A DNA stretch of 64,000 bases, taken from positions 248,001 through 312,000 of the forward strand of contig NZ_CP108488.1 of assembly GCF_035987325.1 (NCBI RefSeq), read 5' to 3'. Within the stretch, counting starts at the first letter, position 1. Each line of letters starts with the position of its first letter. The position numbers were made by a program, and so were the translations under genes. The notes under the pieces are model-generated. The model was not told where the DNA came from, made no database searches, and saw only the letters and a program-made list of their open reading frames with translations. This document shows, in pieces, positions 18,261 to 29,500 of the stretch. Source of the DNA: Streptomyces sp. NBC_01244. GTDB lineage: Bacteria; Actinomycetota; Actinomycetes; Streptomycetales; Streptomycetaceae.

Positions 18261-19610
18261 ATGGCGCACATCGTGAAGGCGCGCGGCACGGCGGATCCGC
18301 AGGTCCGTGCCCGGCGCAGAAGGAGACGTCTCGCCGTCCTCTTCGTCCTGCCCGCCCTGCTCCTGCTCGGGGCGCTGGTCGTCTACCCGGTCGTGTTCTC
18401 GGTCGGCCGCAGCCTTTTCGATGCGCGTGGCGACCGGTTCGTCGGGGCCGCGAACTACGTGGAGATGTTCCGGGATCCGGCGACGATGAAGGCGGTCCGC
18501 AACAGCGCCGTCTGGATCGTCGTCGCGCCCACCCTCCTCACCGGGCTCGGTCTGGTCCTCGCCGTGCTCACCGAGAAGGTGCGCTGGGCGACCGCGTTCA
18601 AGCTGGTGCTCTTCCTCCCCATGGCGGTGTCGTTCCTCGCCGCCGGCATCATCTTCCGGCTGGCCTACGAGCAGGACCCCGACCGGGGCGTGATCAACGC
18701 GGCGGTCGTCGGAGTCCACGACGCCTTCAAGGAACCGGCCCCGTACCCGACGGCCCGCGCCCGCGAGGGCAAGGGTCTGACGGGCAGCCCCGGCGGCCCC
18801 TACGTCTCCCTGGGCACCGTCCGGCCCGGGGGGCAGGGCCTGGCCCTGCCGCTCGTCGGCATCGCACCCGGTGCGGTGCCGGCGGGCTCCGCCCCGGCGG
18901 CGGTCCCCGCGGGCTCCGGCTCCGCCTCGGGCGACGCGGTGACCGGGACCGTCTACCTGGACGTCGCCCCGGGTGCGTCCGGCACCCAGGGCGCGGTCGA
19001 CCCGGGCGAGAAGGGCCTGCCCGGCGTACGGGTGGAGGTACTGCGGGACGGGAAGGCGGCGGCCACCACGACCACCGGCCCCGACGGCTCCTTCCGGCTC
19101 GGCGGCCTCGACGGCGCGGCGGAGTACACCCTGCGCCTGCCGGCCTCGAACTTCGCCGTCGGCTACACCGGGGTGGACTGGCTCGGCCCGACCCTGGTCA
19201 CCCCGGCGATCATCGGCGCCTACCTGTGGGTCTGGACCGGCTTCTCCATGGTGCTGATCGGGGCGGGCCTGGCCGCGATCCCGCGCGATGTACTGGAGGC
19301 GGCCCGGGTGGACGGGGCGAGCGAGGGCCAGATCTTCCGGCGGGTCACCGTACCCCTGCTGGCGCCGGTGCTAACGGTGGTCTTCGTGACCCTCGTGATC
19401 AACGTCATGAAGGTCTTCGACCTGGTCTACATCATCGCGCCGGGGCCGGTGCAGGAGGAGGCCGACGTCCTGGCCACCCGCATGTGGCTGGTCTCCTTCG
19501 GCGGGGGCAACAACCAGGGCCTGGGCAGCGCGCTGAGCGTCTTGCTGCTGCTCCTCGTCGTGCCCGCGATGATCTTCAACATACGTCGCTTCCGAAGGGG
19601 CGGAGCATGA
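18261..19610 (+). CDS. MalF-type sugar ABC permease with a large extracytoplasmic insert (449 aa)
   Basis: Six-helix MalF-type permease: TM1 about 22-48, TM2 80-104, TM3 112-134, TM4 315-337, EAA loop 'EAARVDGASEGQIFRRVTVP' at 346-365, then TM5 and TM6. Normal family members are about 300 residues. Here some 170 residues (about 138-308) are inserted between TM3 and TM4, on the outer face by the inside-positive topology. The insert has an Ala/Pro/Gly-rich part and a small Ig-like/SdrD-B-like fold ('GTVYLDVAPGAS', 'GVRVEVLRDGKAAATTTT', 'GPDGSFRLGGLDG'). It may contact the binding protein, as the unrelated P2 loop of E. coli MalF does. The stop overlaps the next start (ATGA). Confidence 0.9.
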   Translation: MAHIVKARGTADPQVRARRRRRRLAVLFVLPALLLLGALVVYPVVFSVGRSLFDARGDRFVGAANYVEMFRDPATMKAVRNSAVWIVVAPTLLTGLGLVLAVLTEKVRWATAFKLVLFLPMAVSFLAAGIIFRLAYEQDPDRGVINAAVVGVHDAFKEPAPYPTARAREGKGLTGSPGGPYVSLGTVRPGGQGLALPLVGIAPGAVPAGSAPAAVPAGSGSASGDAVTGTVYLDVAPGASGTQGAVDPGEKGLPGVRVEVLRDGKAAATTTTGPDGSFRLGGLDGAAEYTLRLPASNFAVGYTGVDWLGPTLVTPAIIGAYLWVWTGFSMVLIGAGLAAIPRDVLEAARVDGASEGQIFRRVTVPLLAPVLTVVFVTLVINVMKVFDLVYIIAPGPVQEEADVLATRMWLVSFGGGNNQGLGSALSVLLLLLVVPAMIFNIRRFRRGGA

Positions 19611-20473
19611 GCAGCAGCCACACCACGACCAGGGGAAACCGGGCGGGCCGGTGGCTGGGCAACTCGGCCGTCCAGGCCGTACTGATGCTGGTCGCCGTCC
19701 TCTGGCTCACCCCGCTCGTCGGGCTCTTCCTGTCCTCCCTGCGCTCCGAGCGGGACAACTCCTCGACGGGCTGGTGGACCTCGCTCACCGACCCCGCCCA
19801 GCTGTCCATGGACAACTACACGGCCCTGTTCGCCGATTCCGGGCTGCTCCGGGCGTTCTGGAACACGGTGCTGATCTCGGTACCGACGACGGTGCTCGTC
19901 GTCGGCATCGCGGCTCTGGCCGGATACGCCTTCGCCTGGCTGGAGTTCCCCGGACGCGACTGGATCTTCCTGATCGTCGTGGGGCTCCTCGTGGTCCCTG
20001 TCCAGATCGGCCTCCTCCCGGTGGCCAAACTCTTCGGCGCCATCGGCCTGTTCGGCACGGTGGCCGGTGTGGTGGTCTTCCACGTGGCGTACGGACTGCC
20101 CTTCGCGGTGTTCCTGCTGCGGAACTACTTCGCCGAGATCCCGAAGGAGATGCTGGAGGCGGCCCGGCTGGACGGGGGCACGGAGTGGCGGATCTTCTCC
20201 CGGCTGATCCTCCCCCTCGGCCGGCCGGCCATCGCGAGCCTGGCGATCTTCCAGTTCCTGTGGGTGTGGAACGACATGCTGGTGGCCCTGCTCTTCGCGG
20301 ACAGCGGCTCGCAGCCGCTGACGGTCGCCCTCCAGTCGCAGATGCGGCAGTTCGGCAGCAACATCGGCGTCCTCGCCCCCGGCGCGTTCCTCTCACTGGT
20401 GGTGCCGCTCGTCGTGTTCTTCGCCTTCCAGAAGCACTTCGTACAGGGGGTGATGGCGGGCTCGGTCAAGTAG
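19607..20473 (+). CDS. MalG-type sugar ABC permease (288 aa)
   Basis: Second permease of the importer. Six hydrophobic segments are visible, and the EAA loop 'EAARLDGGTEWRIFSRLILP' is in the usual place. Typical MalG-like end '...KHFVQGVMAGSVK'. The ATG at 19607 overlaps the stop of the MalF-type gene by four bases. It ends the operon before a strong hairpin. Confidence 0.93.
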   Translation: MSSSHTTTRGNRAGRWLGNSAVQAVLMLVAVLWLTPLVGLFLSSLRSERDNSSTGWWTSLTDPAQLSMDNYTALFADSGLLRAFWNTVLISVPTTVLVVGIAALAGYAFAWLEFPGRDWIFLIVVGLLVVPVQIGLLPVAKLFGAIGLFGTVAGVVVFHVAYGLPFAVFLLRNYFAEIPKEMLEAARLDGGTEWRIFSRLILPLGRPAIASLAIFQFLWVWNDMLVALLFADSGSQPLTVALQSQMRQFGSNIGVLAPGAFLSLVVPLVVFFAFQKHFVQGVMAGSVK

Positions 20474-20485
20474 ACGCAGCGGTAG

Positions 20486-20534
20486 GCGAGAGGCGGAGGC
20501 GGTCCCGGTCATCGGGGCCGCCTCCGCCTCTCGC
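20486..20534. terminator. strong bidirectional terminator between sugar operon and giant T7SS gene
   Basis: A perfect 17-bp inverted repeat (GCGAGAGGCGGAGGCGG at 20486-20502, complement at 20518-20534) with a 15-base loop fills the 71-bp gap between two convergent operons. Confidence 0.85.
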
Positions 20535-20544
20535 GTGCGCCCGC

Positions 20545-23500
20545 TCAGTCCCCGGTGGGCCCGGTCGTCTCCTCGGGCCGCGGAGGATCGACGCGCATCC
20601 ACTGGCCGTCCGCTTCGGTACGGACGCGGGCGATCCCGTCGGGGCCCGCCTCTAGGCGTGACGCCGTGACGGCGACCCATACCGGGGTGCCCGTCACGTA
20701 GGACAAGTGGAAGGCGAGGTCCTGCCGACCGTCCTCGTCCCCCGCCCCGACCAGGACGAACGCCTCCGGGACCACCCCGGCTCCCACCCGCACTCCCGCC
20801 CTCGCGAGGGTGTCGGCGATGTGGGCCGCCGCCAGGTCGGGGGCGTACGACTCCCAGGTGCCCTGCGGGTCGGGGAGCAACAGGTTGCCGCCGTCCGGTT
20901 CGAAGAGGAGCAGACGCACCCGGACGGCCCCCCAGGGCGCCGGAGCGAGCGGGGCGACGGAGTCCCCGTCCCACAGCAGGTTCCGGGTCTCCACCTGCGG
21001 TCCCACCTGCTCGCGGCCGCGTGGGCGCAGGTCGATCAGGGCCTCGGCGGCGGGCAGCACCGGCCAGGGGGCCGGCTCGGGGAGCTGTGCGGGTGCCTCC
21101 TCCTGCTCGGTGTCCGACCCCGTGTCGGAGTCGGCGTCCGCCCACCAGCCCCCGGGCATCAGGCCCCGCAAGCCGCGCGACGGAGGCCGGTCGCCCACGA
21201 GTGGCTCGGCGATGGCCTCCGGCTGCAGAGCCAGGAGCCGGACGGCCCGCTCCACGGGCGCGAACAGGGTGAGGGCGTCCTGCTCCACCGTGACCTGGAC
21301 GCCGGCCGACCTGCCGCCGGACCGCTCCAGGCCGATGTTCCAGCGGGCCCGACCCACGGAGAGCTGGGCGAACTTCCGCCGGTCGGAGTCGGTCAGTCCT
21401 TCGCCAAGGGTGCCCATCGATTTGTCCCCGCTCTCCAGCATGCTGGAGAGGCCGCCTCCGCTCTGACCGGTTCCCCGGGTCTGTCCGGCCTCGGCGGTGA
21501 TACCGGGGCGCAGGACGTCCGGGCCCTCCGTGGCCAGGCCGGAGCGCAGCGATCCCGATCCCCTCAGGGTGAGGGCGACGTCGACGGCGCCGCCGACCGA
21601 GCGGTGGGAGCGCCGGAAGTCCTTGACGATCGTGCCGGTGATGGTCGCCCCGCCCTCCGCCGGCACGGGGTCGAGGCTGTCGTGGTCGAGGGACAGGACG
21701 AGGGTCAGCTGTTCGTTGGTGAACATGCCCGGGACGGTGAGCGGGACGCGCAGCGTGCCGCCGCCCACCAGGTGCACGGCGCGCTGGTGGAGCCAGGCCA
21801 TGCTGAACACGACGGCGAGGCGGCTCCCGAGGTGGGCTCGGGCGCCGTGCCAGCTGTGGGCGCCGAGCGCCGGGCCGACGTTCTCCTCCAGCAGGTCCTC
21901 GGCGTGGGCCAGGAGCTCGCGCAGTCCGCCGATGGTGCCGATGAACGACTCGGTCAGGTCATCGGGTTCGGGCCGTAGGCCGGTGCGCCGCGGGGCCTGG
22001 TGGGCGGGGGTGGCGTGCGCTGCCGGGCGGCCCGGTCCCGTGGGAGGTTCGGTCCGCATCAGTTGCCGGGGGTGTGCGAGGGTCAGCTCCCCGGGAAGGT
22101 TCGCCTCGGCGAGTTCGTACCGGGTGTGCTTTCCGATGAGGGTGAGCACCGGGCCGACCAGCCCGGGCGTCGCCGTGGCCGCCCAGTAGTGGTCGAGGGA
22201 GAGGGTGATGCGTACGTCGTACCTCACCAGGGCGGGGTGGGCGTCCACGTGCAGCAGGCCGGAGCTGCGGGTCTGGCCGAGGGAGGAGGCAAGGGAACGC
22301 CCCTGCCCGTAGGAGGCGTTGAAGCCGACGCCGCCGCCCCCGTCCAGGACGGGCCGGGACGGGTCGTGCGTGGTGTGCCCGTAGCCCCAGCCGGCGCTGC
22401 CGGAGTGGGACCAGGAGTGGGAAGCCGAGGCGGAGACGTCGTCCCGGCGGACGTTCTTGCCCTCGATGACGTGGAGGGTATCCGCCTCGCCCGCGTGGAC
22501 GGGGTTCGAGAGGTCGACTTTGGCCGTGATCACGGCGAGCGCCGTGGAAGCCTTGCCCCGGTACGGCACCACGATCCGGAAGACACCGGAGGCCATGGGC
22601 TCGATGGCTGCTTTGGTGCCCTGCCGGGTGGCCAGGGCGGCGCGCAGGCGCGTGAGGACGAGTTCGGCGTGACCGGCATCCAGGTGGCGGTAGAGCGTGG
22701 CACGGGCGTCTTCGACCACAGGCGCGAAGTCGGGGATGTCGTACAGCACCGCGTGGCCCAGGCCGTCGGCCGGGTGGGACGTGGGGAACGTGCCCCCGAC
22801 GCCCGTGCTCGACGGCGGGGACAGTCGCGACGGCCCGGCCGCCCCGGTCCCGGCCTCGCGGACGCGGGCCGCTTCGCGCATCCGCTGCGCGCGCCCGGCC
22901 GGGATCACGAGCAGGGCATGGGCCTCCTCGATCGTACGGGGGGCCGTGCGCTCCCCGTAGGTATGTGCGGTGGCCGGATCGGTTCCCAGGGGTACGGGGC
23001 TCCAGGAAGACACCTTGCCCACGAACCGGTACTCCATCCGGGCGTAGATGTGCTCCTGATCGCCGGTGACGATGTCCACCCGGTCGCTCTGCCCCTCGGA
23101 GCCGGCCGACAGGGTCTGCGGGGATCCCGATCCGTAGCGGTAACCGAGGGAGGGCGTGTGCGTGTGGTCGGTAGCCGCGCCCCGCTCCTCCGGTGTGCCG
23201 CCGTAGTTCTCGGGGCGGGGGTCGGAAGCGAAGGTGGCGCTCACACCGATGGATCCGCTCATGCTGATCAGGTCGCGGCTGACGCTGTCGCTCACCGAGG
23301 CCGTGGTCAGGGTGTGGTCGTACTGGTACGAGGTCTTGCTGACTCCTCTGGTCCTCATCTCCTCGACGATCGCCTGGAGTTGGATTTCGAGCTGGATCGG
23401 CATGCCGAAGGCGTCGCGGCCGATGGTGCGGGTGTAGAAGGGGCGGCTGCCGCCGATGAAGTCCTGTACGCGAGAGCCCACGGCGCTGACTGCCGTGTGC

Positions 23501-26500
23501 AGGCCCACCCGTTCCGAGGGCTCCAGGTCCACGTGGAGATCGGAGAGGAGTCCGTCCACGGCGCCGTGCATCCGGCTGGTGTCGGCCAGGAACAGGGTGT
23601 GCAGCGGCAAGCGTTCGTGCTGTTGCGGCCTGTGCACGAGTGGCTCCGCCTGCTCCGGGTCGAGCTTCCGGCCGGCCAGGCCCGTCCCGGGGTCGAGGTG
23701 TGAGCGCATGGCGACCGAGTCGTGCCACCGCCCGTCCGGCCCCTGCTCCTCCAGCAGGTCGTCGGCGACCATCAGGCGCAGCTTCAGCGAGACCGGCCCG
23801 GTGGTGTCATCCGGCCGTGCCCGGCCTTCCTCCGCGGCGGTCTGCGCCGCGTCCTGCGCCACCGGATCGGTCGCGTTCGCGGTCCCGAAGTCCGTCATCT
23901 CGAAGGTGTCTGCGCCGTCCTCCGTGACGGCGGCGGGCTGTCCCACGGGGACCTGATCCTCCGCGGGAGCCTGGGCCGTCGCGGACCGCAGGGACCGTGT
24001 CACCGTGACGTTGACGTCGACCGAGCCCTCGAAGCCGGCCATGAACCGTGATCCGCCCCCCGAGGCGCCGCCCACGGAGAATCCGCCGCCGGTGGTCGAC
24101 GACCAGCTGGTGCCCAGTCGTGGCCCGATACGGCCGCCCGCGCCGCGGAAGGTGAACTGGTCGGGGGTCGAGTTGTAGCCCAGCGGTGCGTCGAATCCGC
24201 CCTCCACGGAGAAGGAAGTGGACCGGTCACCCTGAAGCTCGTAGAAGCCGCCGTAATACGTCTCGCTGTTGCCGTCCCACATTCCCTCGTGGGTGAAACC
24301 GTCCGGGTCGATGGTGCCCGAGAGGCTCAGGACCACCTCCTGCGCACCCTTCAGCCCGGGCCTGCTCAGCACGACCGAGATCCCGCCGTTGACGATGTCG
24401 TGCAGCCTCGCCGCGAGCGGTTCGGGACGCACGAGGTTGGCGACGGTCATGAGGTTGGTGTGCTCGTGGGTCTTCACCCCGCGCACCGACCGGGCCTGGG
24501 CGACCACCAGGTTTGCGGGCGGGTTCCCGTCGTCCGGTGGCAGCATGTCCGGCGCCACCGCGCGCACCGCGCGCATCACCCGGCCCAGCAGCCGTTCGGC
24601 GTCGTCGTGGTCCACCTCATCGACCCGGCTGAGCTGGGGCAGCCAGCCCCCCAGCAGCGGGGCGAAGCGCAGCCGCCGGCCGGGTGCGGTGCGGGCATGC
24701 AGCTCCACGTTCCCGGCGTGCGGCCCGTCCACGGTGGCGCGGGGCCGGCTCCGTTCGTCCACCAGCCCCAGCCGCACGGCGTCCTGCAGCAGGATCCGTA
24801 CGCGGGCGGTGCCCTCCACGGTCTTCGCCTCACCGCGGCCGCGGACCGTGGTGCTGGTGCGTCCGGAGAGCACCACTGTGGGCTCCTCCAGCTTGATCTT
24901 GTGCAGGGTCACGGAGCCCGCCTGCTGTCCGGGGTCGGACATTCCCACGGCGCGGCGGCCCCCGAGCGCGGGGACGGCGATGTTCGCCCCCAGCTGCCCG
25001 CCGGCCGCGTCCAGCAGTGCCGCTGCGGAGAAGGTCACGGCGTCGCTCCCGCTGTAGCGGCTCGCGACGTTGTCGACGTTCACGTCCTCGGTGTCGATGT
25101 GGATCAGCCAGTCGACCTGAGGTGTGCCGTCCTCGTCGGTGACCAGCGCCGCATCGTGGAACACGGTGCTCAGTTCGATGGACTCCGTCGCTCCGCCACC
25201 GGTGTTGAAGGGCATGGAGAGGTAGCCGCCCGACATGGCCCGGTGGAGGGCACCGGCGATCGCATGGACCGCGGTGAAGGCGTCGACGGCGGCCTTCTGC
25301 GGCGTACCGACCCGCGACATCGAATCGGGCAGCACGGAGAACACGGCGCGGCGCAGCTCCTCGGTGTGGTCGAAGGACTCGACGACCGAGGTACGGGGCA
25401 CGCGCAGCGGGTTGCGCGGCCGGTTCGGGGACCCCGCGGTGGTGGCCGGATCCGTGTCGGCCGGATCCGTGGTGGCCGGATCCGTGGTGGCCCGGTCCGT
25501 ACCGCCGGTTCCTCCTTGCGCGGCCGGCGGACCGAACGGCCGCCACTCCTGGTAGGCGGCGCTGTCCCGGGCGGTGCGGGCCCGGTGCTGCCCCAGGTTC
25601 GGCAGGGCGTTGGTGAGCAAGGAGGTGGTCGCTTCCCAGCGGAGCGGCGCGGCCGGGATCTGGATCTCGGTGGCCTCCGCGACCTCCGACGGGCCGGGTG
25701 TCTGCCGCCACCACTCGGAGGTCGCGTAGGTGATCTCTCCCTCCGCGGGCTTGGGGCGGCTGCGCAGCAACTGGCGGTCGTGCCGGCCCACGAGGGCCCG
25801 CTTCAGCACCGCCTGGTTCTGGGTCGGGGCCGTCGATCCGCCAACCTCCTGGACGGTGACGTCGTAGAGCACGTCGTAGAGGAAGTCGACGGCCCGGAAC
25901 GTGCCCTTGGTGTAGCGGGCGGTGGTCGCTCCCGAGGAGACCGTGCTCGTCGACGCCGCGCTGTACCCGGCGAGCACCGAGCTGAAGGTGGCCGCGGCCG
26001 CGCCGAGGTGCGGGATCGCTTCGAGCGTGTGGTTGAGCAGCAGCGCCGCGGGCAGCCCGAGGCCGAGGGCCCGGGTCCGACTGCTGCCGACCGACTCCCC
26101 CGACTCGAGCAGCTGGCGGGTCCGCGGCTCGCGCTTCTCGGACACCATGAGCGGCGCGTGGTTCTCGGTACCGGCTAGGCGGCGGCCGTGCGCGTCGGTG
26201 AGCTGCCTCCAGTCGCCCACCCGCACGCGCACGGCGGCCTCGAAGCGCCTGCCGCCCGCGTGCAGGCCGAGCACGAGACGGTCACCGATCGCCTGCGGCA
26301 GCTCGCTGATGAAGTTCTCCACCGAGAAACGGCTTTCGAGCTCCCGCCGCATGCCCTCGCGCGCGGCCTCGGGGACCGCGTCCAGGACCGCGTCGCGGAT
26401 GGCCGCGTGAAGGCTCTCGTCGGGAAGGTCGAAGGTGCCGGCCCCGGCGGACTGCCTGAGGCTGGGGGCGGTGAAGGCCTCGGGCGGAGCGAAGAGGAGG

Positions 26501-29500
26501 TCCGCGTCCCGGGCGTCCCGGGTCCGTATCCACTCCGTCGGGGTGATGTCCCGGACGGGAACCGCTGCGGGGAGGTGCCCGGAGCCCGAGGCGCCCGGGG
26601 TGTCGATGCCGTCATCGACCCGGCCGGCCGGGACGGAGCCGCCCTTGCCGGGCCTGCGGCCCACCGGCAGATCGCGGAGCGCCTCGTGCAGGTCCGCGAG
26701 GTGAGCGGTTGCCCGGGCGGGAGGCTCACCCTTGTCGGGCTGTCGGGAACCGTGGTGTTCGACGAGGGCCATCGCCTCGTGCGGCGTGTCGTGCAGGGCC
26801 GCGGCGGTCAGCACCACCGCCTCGCGCTGCGCGATCCGGTCCCCGTCCGTCACCGCCAGGGGCAGGGCGAGGAGCCGCGAGGCGGCGCCGAGTTGCCGCT
26901 GCCAGGCGCTGGGAAGCTCGCGGCGCAGCCGGGTGAGGACCTGCGCGGCCCGCGGACTCAGCTCGTCGACGCCCTCGAAGCCTTCCTCCCGCTGCTCCGA
27001 GGTGCCGGAGTCTTCGGTCGCGGACGGCCTGGTGTCCCGGCGCTTGCCGAGGGACTTCTCGGAAGGCTGCCGGGACGGGCCGTCCTCCTCCTGGGCCCAC
27101 TCGGTCAAGGCCTCGGCGGGGGGCGGGTTCACCTCGGCCGGCTCGGTGTCGGTATCGGTGCCCGGCGGCCAGCCGCCCGGCATCAAGCGACGCAGGCCGT
27201 GCCGCGCGGGCTCCGCGCCCACGAGCGGGGGCCCGGTGATGGCCTTCGGCTCGAGTGCGAGGAGCTGCGCGGCACGTTCCTCGGGAGCGAAGAAGGTGAG
27301 GGCGTCCTGCTCCACGGTGACCTGGACGCCGAATCCGGTTCCGCCCGACCGCTCCAGGCCGATGTTCCAGCGGGCCCGTCCCACGGAGAGGTGGGCGAAC
27401 TTCCGCTGGGCCGGGTCGTCCAGTTCGGCACCCCAGGTGCCCATCGATTTGTCCCCGCTCTCCAGCATGCTGGAGAGTCCGCCTCCGCTCTGTCCGGTCC
27501 CCCGGGTGCGTCCGGCCTCCGCCGTGATCCCGGGCCTCAGGACGTCCGGGCCCTCCGTGGCCAGGCCGGACCGCAGCGACAGCGATCCCCGCAGGTCGAG
27601 GGCGGCGTCGACACCGCCGCCGACCGAGCGGTGCGAGCGCCTGAAGTCCTTGACGATCGTGCCGGTGATGGTCCCCTCGCCCGCGCCGTGCGTCGAGGTG
27701 GGGGTCAGGCTGTCGTAGTCGAGGGACAGGACGAGGGTGAGCCCCTCGTTCATGAAGGCGCCCGGGACGGTGAGGGGGACCCGGAGCGTTCCGCCGCTCA
27801 GCAGGTGGACGGTGCGCTGGTGCAGCCAGGCCATGCTGAACACGACGGCCAGGCGGCTCCCGACGTGGGCCCGGGCGCCGTGCCAGCTGTTGCCGCCGAG
27901 TGCCGACGCCGCGTTCTGCTCCAGCAGGTCCTCGGCTTGTGCCAGGAGGTCGCGCAGTCCTGCGATGGTGCCGATGAACGACTCGGTCAGGTCCTCCGGT
28001 TCGGGCCGCAGGCCGGTGCGTACGACCGCTTCGTGGGCGGGGATCGTGCGCGGAGCCGGCCGGTCGGTGCCCCGGGGAGGTCCGGGCTGCATCAGCTGCT
28101 GCGGGTACGCCAGGGTCAGCGCCCCGGGCAGGTTCGCCTCGGCGAGTGCGTACCGGGTGTGCCTGCCGATGAGCGTGAGCACCGGTCCGACCAGGGCGGT
28201 CGAGGCGGTGGCTCCCCAGTGAAGGTCGAGGGAGATGCTGATGGCGACGTCGTACGCCACCAGGGCGGGGTGGGCGTCCACGTGCAGCATGCCGGAGCTG
28301 CGCGTCTGGCCGAGGGAAGCGCCGAGGGAGCGGCCCTGCCCGTAGGTGACGCCGAATCCACCGCCGCCGCCCCCGTCCACGACGGGGCCGTCCGTATCGT
28401 GCGGGTTGTGCCCGTAGTTCCAGCCGGCGTTGCCGGAGTGCGACCAGGAGTGGGAGGCCGAGGCGGAGACGTCGTCCCGGCGGACGTTCTTGCCCTCAAT
28501 GACGTGGAGGGTGTCCGCCTCGCCCGTGTGGACGGGACGGGAAAGGTCGATCCTCGCCGTGACCACGGCGAGCGCCGTGGAGAGCGCGCCCCGGTACGGC
28601 ACCACGATCCGGAAGACACCGGAGGCCATGGGCTCCAGGGCGGCCTTGGCGCCCTGCCGTGAGGCCAGGGCGGCGCGCAGGCGCGTCAGTACGAGCTCGG
28701 CGTGATCGGGATCGAGCCGCCGGAAGAGCGCGTCCCGGGCCTGCTCGACCACCGGGGTGAGGTCGGGGATGTCGTACAGCACCGCGTGGCCCAGGCCGTC
28801 GGCCGGGTGGGTGCTGGGGAACGGGCCGCCGTCGACCGTGATGACGGGCACCGGCGACTGCGGCAGGGGCCCCGCGATACCCGTCTCGTCCGCGCGCCTG
28901 CGGCTCGCCTCGCGCATCCGCTCCGCGCGCCCGGCCGGGATGACGAGCAGGGCGTGGGCGTCCTCGATCGTGCGGTGGGCCGTGCGCTCCCCGTAGGTGT
29001 GCGCGGTGGCCGGATCGAGCCCCAGGGCCACGGGGCTCCGGGAGGACACCTTGGCGACGAGGCGGTATTCCATCCGGGCGTGGATGTGCTCCTGGGGACC
29101 CGTGACGATGTCCACCCGGTCGCTCTGTCCCTCGGCGCTCGCCGACAGGGTGCGTGGCGCTCCCCTTCCGTAGCGGTAGCCGGCCACCCCCGTATGGGAG
29201 TTGTCGGTGGCGGCGTTCCTTTCCGCGGCGGTTCCGCCGTACCCCTGCGGGCGGGGGTCGCTGGTGAGGGAGAGGTTCGCACCGAGGGACCCGCTCATGC
29301 TGATGAGGTCGCGGGTGGCGCTGTCGCTCACCGATGCCGTCGTCAGGGTGTGGTCGTACTGGTACGAGGTCTGGCTGACCCCCCTGGTCCTCATCTCCTT
29401 GACCGTCGCCCGCAGGGAGATCTCGATCCGCTTCGGCATGCCGAAGGCGTCCCGCCCGACGGTGCGGGTCCAGAAGGGGCGGCTGCCGCCGATGAAGTCC

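Noticed and set aside
20545..21050. Nuclease, deaminase or other toxin domain at the C-terminus of the giant
   Set aside because: I looked for HNH, HxE, RNase, deaminase and ART motifs in the last 200 residues and saw none that hold.
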